Of a stretch of DNA of 35,383 nucleotides, positions 31,276-35,383 are shown piece after piece; positions within the stretch are counted from its first letter, which is position 1, and each line of letters starts with the position of its first letter. Made by a program: the position numbers and the translations under genes. The notes beneath the pieces are model-generated. The model was not told the DNA's origin, searched no databases, and saw only the letters and a program-made list of their open reading frames with translations. The DNA is from Thermococcus sp. GTDB taxonomy: Archaea > Methanobacteriota_B > Thermococci > Thermococcales > Thermococcaceae. The stretch is taken from assembly GCA_026987155.1 (NCBI GenBank), contig JALSNG010000064.1:1-35383 (forward strand), written 5' to 3'.

Positions 31276-31292
31276 TTGTCTTAAAATGACAA
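31276..31292. promoter_or_regulatory. Inverted repeat between KaiC-fold gene and FilR1-type regulator
   Basis: TTGTC (31276-31280) and GACAA (31288-31292) are separated by seven AT-rich bases. It lies midway between two divergent promoters, next to the TATA-like CTTTTTTAAATCG at about 31294-31306. This is a reasonable operator for the adjacent winged-helix regulator. Confidence 0.4.
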
Positions 31293-31357
31293 ACTTTTTT
31301 AAATCGGGAAACTTTTATTAGGATGAGGGATATAGTAAATTTGGAGGAGAGTAAGCC

Positions 31358-32152
31358 ATGAATCCGGAGAATATGCTCAAAATGCTAATGAGTTCGGGAA
31401 TAAAGTACAGGATAGTAGTTGCCCTATCCGATGGTCCCAGAAGTCTTGGTGAGCTTCACGGAATGGTGGGCTCCACAAAATCCACCATATCCCATGCCCT
31501 CAGTGATTTGATGGACGAAAACCTCGTGTTCCAGGATCCTGAGAACAAAAAGTACGGGCTTACCAACATCGGTTATCTCGTTTACCTCCAGATTAGGAAC
31601 GTAACGGAGGCCCTGGAAACCATAAGGAAGTTCGAGGACTTCTGGTTGAATCATGATCTGAGTGGTATTCCATCCGAATTGCTTCTGCAGATAGGGGATT
31701 TAAAGGATTGCGAGCTCCACGTTACAACTCCAGATTATCTCAGACTTCCCCATGAGGTTTATATGGAACTGATAAAGACCTCTAAGTGGATACGTGGGGT
31801 CTCCCCGATCCTCTTCTCCGATTATCCCGGAGAGTTTCTTGACCTTGCGTTTGGAAAGGATGTTGACATTGAGATAATAACCACGAAGAAGGTCTATAAA
31901 AGACTCATTGAGCTTGCTCGACCAGAGGAAGTGGAGAGGGTCAGGGATCTCCCAAACGTGAGACTCTACGTCATTGAGGAAGATCCCAAGGTTGCATTCA
32001 CGGTGACCGACAACTTTCTCTCCTTGGGGTTGTTTTTTCCCAACGGCACGTATGACATGATGACTGACATGATGGGAAGGAGTGAGCGTGCCAAGAAATG
32101 GGGGTTGGAGTTGTTTGAGTATTATAAGAGAAATTCGGAAAGGGTTTTATAA
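31358..32152 (+). CDS. Winged-helix transcription regulator with FilR1-type domain
   Basis: The 264-residue protein begins with an ArsR-like winged helix: IKYRIVVALSDGPRSLGELH, then STKSTISHALSDLMDENLV and the wing QDPENKKYGLTNIGYLV. From ~residue 120 the methanogen-type output domain (DUF1724/FilR1) follows, with LHVTTPDYLRLPHEVYMELI, IEIITTKKVYKRLIE and LGLFFPNGTYD. The family in Methanothrix controls filament formation in response to acyl-homoserine lactones; no such signal is known here. GGAGGAG at about 31341-31347 is the ribosome site. It is divergent from the KaiC-fold gene and 20 bases ahead of the UbiA gene. It may control both. Confidence 0.82.
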   Translation: MNPENMLKMLMSSGIKYRIVVALSDGPRSLGELHGMVGSTKSTISHALSDLMDENLVFQDPENKKYGLTNIGYLVYLQIRNVTEALETIRKFEDFWLNHDLSGIPSELLLQIGDLKDCELHVTTPDYLRLPHEVYMELIKTSKWIRGVSPILFSDYPGEFLDLAFGKDVDIEIITTKKVYKRLIELARPEEVERVRDLPNVRLYVIEEDPKVAFTVTDNFLSLGLFFPNGTYDMMTDMMGRSERAKKWGLELFEYYKRNSERVL

Positions 32153-32172
32153 TATTTGTAACTAATTGTTAA

Positions 32173-33093
32173 ATGATGACGAGAGCATTGGGGAGCCCCG
32201 TGGAGTACTCGGGGCATGGGGTTATTGTGGATATTATGGAAGGGTTCATTGGGTTAGTTGGGCGATTCCTTGGTTTACTGATCTCTACATCCATCTTCTT
32301 GGCGTTGAGTGGGGTTTTTAAGCTCTACTTCTCCTTCCTCCTTTATGGTGTTCCACCAAAATGGAATCTTCTTGGCGCCACATTTTTCTTGATTTTTGCC
32401 GTTTACGGTCTTAACAAACTGACAGACCTGAGGGAGGATGTAATAAACAATCCAGAAAGGGTGGAGTATGTAAAAAAGCTCTACGGGGGCATGAAGTATG
32501 CGGTTATGGTCTCTCTTGGAATGGCCCTCTTTTTGGGTTACCTTACGGGGTGGAAAGCCGTTGCAGTGTTAATTTTTCCCATTGTGGCGGGTTTCTTCTA
32601 CAGTGTGAGACTACTTCCAGGGTATCCAAGGTTGAAGGACATAACTGGTGTTAAAAACCTGATAATAGCCACTACCTGGGCCAATGGAACGGCATTTCTC
32701 CCTTCAATTGCGTCAGGAGGTATTAGTCCCCTCAAAGTTATTCTCGTTTACTATTTCTTCTTCATGAAGAGCATGATAAACACAATACTTTTTGACGTGA
32801 GGGATGTGGAGGGGGATAGATTGAACGGTATAAACACCATACCCGTGAGGTTTGGCGTTGGGAGAACCAGGCTCCTACTCCTCATCATGAACTCGAGTTT
32901 CGTTTTGTGGCTCTTGGTTGCATACAGCATGGGTTATTTCATTCAATACCTTCCGGTGCTCATCTTTGCCATAATCAATGGCTATGCTTACGTACTGTAC
33001 TTTTCGAGGAGAGGATATAAGCCGGGTAAATTCCTCGATATCTGGGTGGATGGGGAGTGGTTCTATACCCTGCCACTTGCGATGGTTCTCTAA
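32173..33093 (+). CDS. UbiA family prenyltransferase-like membrane protein
   Basis: The 306-residue product (from ATG 32173) has about eight hydrophobic segments. The first aspartate-rich motif reads NKLTDLREDVINNPERV; the family form is N-D-x-x-D-x-x-x-D, so the first Asp is a Lys here (N-K-x-x-D-x-x-x-D). The second motif, DVRDVEGDRLNGINTIPVRF, is intact. The family joins isoprenyl chains to aromatic or other acceptors in the membrane. Archaeal members make digeranylgeranylglyceryl phosphate or menaquinone; this protein seems a distant member with an unknown acceptor. The start is uncertain: GTG 32200 has GGGGAG before it and ATG 32236 is also in frame. It probably forms an operon with the FilR1-type regulator. 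Confidence 0.8.
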   Translation: MMTRALGSPVEYSGHGVIVDIMEGFIGLVGRFLGLLISTSIFLALSGVFKLYFSFLLYGVPPKWNLLGATFFLIFAVYGLNKLTDLREDVINNPERVEYVKKLYGGMKYAVMVSLGMALFLGYLTGWKAVAVLIFPIVAGFFYSVRLLPGYPRLKDITGVKNLIIATTWANGTAFLPSIASGGISPLKVILVYYFFFMKSMINTILFDVRDVEGDRLNGINTIPVRFGVGRTRLLLLIMNSSFVLWLLVAYSMGYFIQYLPVLIFAIINGYAYVLYFSRRGYKPGKFLDIWVDGEWFYTLPLAMVL

Positions 33094-33150
33094 CTTTTTC
33101 GTGTTTCATCGAAACGTTAAATTTTTAAACTGATAGTCTTTTTTCATACC

Positions 33151-34020
33151 ATGGATTCACTTCTGGTTGGAATAGCGACCGCACTCGTCTCGGCCTTTTC
33201 CTGGGCCATGTCCACGATTCTTATTAGGGTTGGACTCCACAATAAAAGCCCCATCTCAGCTAACATTTTTCGGCTGTACGTTGTTTCAATCATATATGCC
33301 TTCGTATTTGCCTTTTCTGGGAGCTTCACCATAATAAGGTCCCTTCCCCTGAGCATCATTTTGGTGGCCTTTGCATCTGCTCAGTTCGGCTTTGTTATCG
33401 GTGACTACTTCTATTTCAGCGCCCTTAAGAGAATGGGCGTTTCGAGAACAGTTCCTGTGACCTCAACCTATCCCCTGTGGGCGATTTTGTGGGCAGTTAT
33501 TTTTCTCGGAAGGAAAGTGAACCCGAGGGTTCTCGTTGGTGCGATCCTTGTTGTGATGGCGATAGTAATAGTCAAGAGGGCCGAAGATAAAGAGAACTCT
33601 GACCCTATGGGGTTTATATTTGCCCTCATGGCACCCCTCTCGTGGAGTGTGGCCATCGTTAGTATGGACTGGTTGACAGGAAGGATAGACGTGCTCACCC
33701 TCGCTGGTTTGAGGATGATGCTCGCCGCCATTGGTGTCTCAGTATTCCTTCCGAGATATGGTGGTGAACTGAGGAAGACCAGTAGGATGGAAGCTCTGGT
33801 GCTAACAGGGGCCGCGGTCTTCGGACTGTTGATTGGCCAGTACACCTTTGTCTATTCTGTTGAGATGGTGGGCTCTCAGATAGCGGCCCCAGTCTCGGCG
33901 ATAAACCCCATAATATCCTCGGTGTTTGCAGTGTTTCTCCTGAGGGAACCTCCCAACAGGAGGATTTTTGAGGGGCTTGCTCTCGCGGTGTTGGGTGTAG
34001 TTTTGATATCCACGGCTTAA
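33151..34020 (+). CDS. EamA/DMT family transporter
   Basis: The 289-residue protein has ten hydrophobic helices in two EamA repeats. The first has LVSAFSWAMSTILIRVG, GDYFYFSALKRMGVSRTVPV and WAVIFLGRKVNPRVLVGAIL. The second has LSWSVAIVSMDWLTG, YTFVYSVEMVGSQIAAPVSA and FAVFLLREPPNRRIFEGLAL. The middle loop at ~residues 150-160 (RAEDKENSDPMG) is polar. Such carriers export metabolites or amino acids, and the substrate is not apparent. A TATA box AATTTTTAAAC at about 33121-33131 lies close to ATG 33151, so the mRNA may be nearly leaderless. It is followed by the H/ACA RNA region. Confidence 0.88.
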   Translation: MDSLLVGIATALVSAFSWAMSTILIRVGLHNKSPISANIFRLYVVSIIYAFVFAFSGSFTIIRSLPLSIILVAFASAQFGFVIGDYFYFSALKRMGVSRTVPVTSTYPLWAILWAVIFLGRKVNPRVLVGAILVVMAIVIVKRAEDKENSDPMGFIFALMAPLSWSVAIVSMDWLTGRIDVLTLAGLRMMLAAIGVSVFLPRYGGELRKTSRMEALVLTGAAVFGLLIGQYTFVYSVEMVGSQIAAPVSAINPIISSVFAVFLLREPPNRRIFEGLALAVLGVVLISTA

Positions 34021-34032
34021 CTTTTTAAAAGG
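34021..34032 (+). promoter_or_regulatory. TATA box of the H/ACA RNA
   Basis: CTTTTTAAAAGG lies directly after the stop of the EamA gene and about 25 bases before the first GC-rich base of the RNA (34049). The distance fits an archaeal TATA box. It may at the same time end transcription of the upstream gene. Confidence 0.55.
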
Positions 34033-34048
34033 TTCAACTAACTCTACT

Positions 34049-34196
34049 GTGCCGACGGCGAGGGTACACACCCTCGCACGGGCTCGGTATTCCCGCCTCC
34101 GCGAGCCGTGAGCGGAGCGTGCTCACGCCGAGCCCACAGGGCCGGGAGCATCCACCCGTGTGAGGGATGAGCGCGGGTCTCTGTACCCGGCCCACA
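34049..34196 (+). ncRNA. H/ACA box sRNA with two guide hairpins and an extra 5' hairpin
   Basis: The stretch is far richer in GC than its neighbours and holds no frame. A simple hairpin GCGAGGGT/ACCCTCGC (34058-34077) comes first. Hairpin A has a lower stem GGGCTCGG/CCGAGCCC (34080-34087 with 34128-34135), pocket strands of nine and ten bases, an upper stem CTCCGC/GCGGAG, then ACA (34136-34138). Hairpin B has lower stem GGGCCGGG/CCCGGCCC (34139-34146 with 34186-34193), pocket strands AGCATCC and CTCTGTA, upper stem ACCCG/CGGGT, an apical loop with TGA and GATGA as in kink-loop L7Ae sites, then ACA (34194-34196). This is a pseudouridylation guide of the Cbf5 system. Targets could not be searched. 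The 5' and 3' ends are estimates from the TATA box and the last ACA. Confidence 0.8.
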
Positions 34197-34260
34197 ATTC
34201 GAACCATTTCTGAGGAAAACTTATAACTCCTCAGGCATTGTTGATAACTGGTGGTTATTT

Positions 34261-34833
34261 ATGGTGATAATACCCCGCCCTGTGGATCCCAGAGAAATCA
34301 GGCGGATGCGCAAGGAGCTTGGGTTAACCCAAGAGGAGCTCGCGAGGAAAGCCGGTGTAACGCAGGCTTACATAGCCAAGTTGGAGTCTGGAAAGGTGGA
34401 CCCCAGACTTTCAACGTTTAACCGTATTCTTCAGGCTCTCCTTGAGTGTAAAAAGGCCCATCTCAGGGCGAGGGATGTCATGTCATCCCCGGTTATCTCC
34501 GTCAAACCCTATGATACTGTCGAGAAGGTTATCAGGATAATGAGCGAGAACAACATATCTCAACTTCCCGTAATGGCAGGTAATAAGATTGTTGGGTCCG
34601 TTACCGAGAGAAGCCTCGTGCGGCAGAGCCTTGAGTACGAGGATATCTATGACAGGAAAATAATGGAAGTTATGGAGGATCCTTTTCCCATAGTCAACGA
34701 GGAGGAAGACTTGGAGGTAGTGAAGTATCTCCTTGAGGACCATCCCGCAGTTCTCGTCCAGGATCGCTCCGGAAAGATACGGGGTATTATAACTCGGGTC
34801 GATATATTCAGGATTGGGAAGGAAAAGAATTGA
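34261..34833 (+). CDS. XRE-type helix-turn-helix protein with two CBS domains
   Basis: The product has 190 residues. Residues ~10-65 are an XRE helix-turn-helix (IRRMRKELGLTQEELARKAG, VTQAYIAKLESGKVDPRLST). Two CBS domains follow (~residues 72-125 and 130-187): DVMSSPVISVKPYDTVEKVI, SQLPVMAGNKIVGSVTERSL, and then VMEDPFPIVNEEEDLEVVKY, RGIITRVDIFRIG. CBS pairs bind adenine nucleotides or SAM-like ligands, so the DNA-binding activity is probably ligand controlled. The start ATG 34261 or GTG 34264 is close to TATTTATGG. It lies upstream of a binding lipoprotein gene in the same direction and may regulate it. Confidence 0.9.
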   Translation: MVIIPRPVDPREIRRMRKELGLTQEELARKAGVTQAYIAKLESGKVDPRLSTFNRILQALLECKKAHLRARDVMSSPVISVKPYDTVEKVIRIMSENNISQLPVMAGNKIVGSVTERSLVRQSLEYEDIYDRKIMEVMEDPFPIVNEEEDLEVVKYLLEDHPAVLVQDRSGKIRGIITRVDIFRIGKEKN

Positions 34834-34854
34834 TGGAGAATTTGTCCAACAAGC

Positions 34855-34861
34855 TTATATA
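34855..34861 (+). promoter_or_regulatory. TATA box of the binding lipoprotein gene
   Basis: TTATATA lies about 45 bases before ATG 34906. Transcription would be expected to start near 34885, so the leader is about 20 bases. Confidence 0.55.
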
Positions 34862-34878
34862 CCCCTCCCCCTATTCTT

Positions 34879-34897
34879 CCTGGACAATTAATCCAGG
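34879..34897 (+). promoter_or_regulatory. Inverted repeat at the transcription start of the lipoprotein gene
   Basis: CCTGGA (34879-34884) and TCCAGG (34892-34897) are perfect 6-bp arms around seven AT-rich bases. The element covers the expected start of transcription, and its 3' arm shares bases with the ribosome site AGGTGG (34895-34900). It is a likely operator, or a hairpin that hides the ribosome site. Confidence 0.45.
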
Positions 34898-34905
34898 TGG
34901 TTGCC

Positions 34906-35383
34906 ATGAGGAAGTTTGCCCTTTTGCTCCTCCTGGTTGTGGTTGGGGCAGTAATCGCCTCTGGATGTATGGGAGGAGAGACCCATCAATCGATAACAGG
35001 TACTGTGGAGTCCTCTTCAACTAAGAACACCACGTCGACAGTGATGCAGGAATCCTCGACGACTTCAACGGCGTTCGGTGAATATTACCCCATCACCGTG
35101 GTGGATTTTGCCAACAGGACCGTTAGGATAGAGAAGGAACCCCAGAGGATAGTCTCCCTCGCCCCGAGCATAACGGAGGACCTCTATTACCTCGGGCTCT
35201 TTGACAAAGTAGTGGGCGTGACAATCTACGACGATTTCCCTTCGGGAGTGAATAACCTCACAAGGGTGGGTGGTTACGGGAAGTATGCTGATCTCGAGAG
35301 GATTGCTGCCCTTAATCCTGACCTTATTCTTGCTGACGGTTACTCCCTTCCAATCCTTAAGAGCCTTGAGAAGATAGCACCAG
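34906..35383 (+). CDS. ABC transporter substrate-binding lipoprotein, BtuF/FhuD type (3' truncated by window)
   Basis: The first ~159 residues are seen. A basic start MRKFALLLLLVVVGAVIASG leads to the lipobox-like S-G-C-M, with Cys at about residue 21. A Ser/Thr-rich linker (~residues 28-55) serves as a spacer outside the membrane. Then the periplasmic-binding fold of class III begins: VVDFANRTVRIEKEPQRIVS, then LAPSITEDLYYLGLFDKVVG, VTIYDDFP and LERIAALNPDLILADG. Members carry cobalamin, iron-siderophore or haem. The ligand is open. AGGTGG at 34895-34900 is the ribosome site. Permease and ATPase genes would lie beyond the window. The upstream XRE-CBS regulator may control it. Confidence 0.9.
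   Translation, partial: MRKFALLLLLVVVGAVIASGCMGGETHQSITGTVESSSTKNTTSTVMQESSTTSTAFGEYYPITVVDFANRTVRIEKEPQRIVSLAPSITEDLYYLGLFDKVVGVTIYDDFPSGVNNLTRVGGYGKYADLERIAALNPDLILADGYSLPILKSLEKIAP

Noticed and set aside
34830..35024. Plus-strand ORF of 64 codons at the end of the window
   Set aside because: It overlaps the binding lipoprotein gene in another frame; the lipoprotein has a ribosome site, signal peptide and family motifs.
1..35383. CRISPR arrays, insertion sequences or prophage genes
   Set aside because: No regularly spaced repeats, transposase, integrase or structural phage genes were seen on either strand.

Overview
The window comes from a hyperthermophilic euryarchaeon of the order Thermococcales, most likely Thermococcus or a close relative. 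The evidence is the gene set: di-myo-inositol phosphate synthesis, archaeal-type S-adenosylmethionine synthetase, archaeosine tRNA-guanine transglycosylase, CTP-dependent riboflavin kinase, a KEOPS subunit and prolyl oligopeptidase. Supporting signs are short intergenic gaps, archaeal TATA boxes, GGTGA-type ribosome binding sites and a tRNA with an encoded CCA. It looks like core chromosome. I see no insertion sequence, prophage, CRISPR array or rRNA.

Left part (1-7.2 kb). The window opens inside the IPCT/DIPP synthase gene, followed by inositol-1-phosphate synthase; together they make the thermoprotectant di-myo-inositol phosphate. Then come a DUF4443 regulator-like protein, pyrF, a PUA-domain protein and a RibL-type FAD synthetase. 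On the minus strand a four-gene operon reads ribbon-helix-helix protein (CdrS-like), FtsZ, ParA/Soj ATPase, second ribbon-helix-helix protein. It is a combined division and segregation locus.

Middle (7.2-24.2 kb). KEOPS subunit Cgi121, an aminotransferase, a half-size GDT1-type membrane protein and an MFS carrier run on plus. A roughly 360-base non-coding stretch with a strong hairpin leads to tRNA-Val(TAC) on minus, preceded by tgtA, whose 3' end carries the tRNA promoter. Then follow a PiT phosphate transporter, a family 2 glycosyltransferase, a VapBC pair, a small CxxC protein, an Lhr-type helicase, a KaiC/RAD55-like ATPase, prolyl oligopeptidase, a metallophosphoesterase paired with an AK6-type adenylate kinase, a tiny coiled-coil protein and methionine adenosyltransferase.

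Right part (24.2-35.4 kb). A tight operon holds translin, endonuclease V, riboflavin kinase and a membrane protein. Next are a PRC-barrel protein, a TrkA-N/DHH phosphoesterase fusion divergent from a three-repeat DUF2226 protein, and a KaiC-fold protein that lacks its Walker A motif, divergent from a FilR1-type regulator followed by a UbiA prenyltransferase. The end has an EamA transporter, an XRE-CBS regulator and the start of an ABC transporter binding lipoprotein cut by the window edge.

Two small guide RNAs were found by eye. One is a textbook C/D box sRNA on minus at about 30382-30441. The other is a multi-hairpin H/ACA sRNA on plus at about 34049-34196. The most notable protein-level observations are the CdrS-FtsZ-ParA-RHH operon with a palindrome in its promoter, the Walker-less KaiC paralogue, the TrkA-N/DHH fusion (a candidate cyclic dinucleotide phosphodiesterase) and the translin-endonuclease V pairing.
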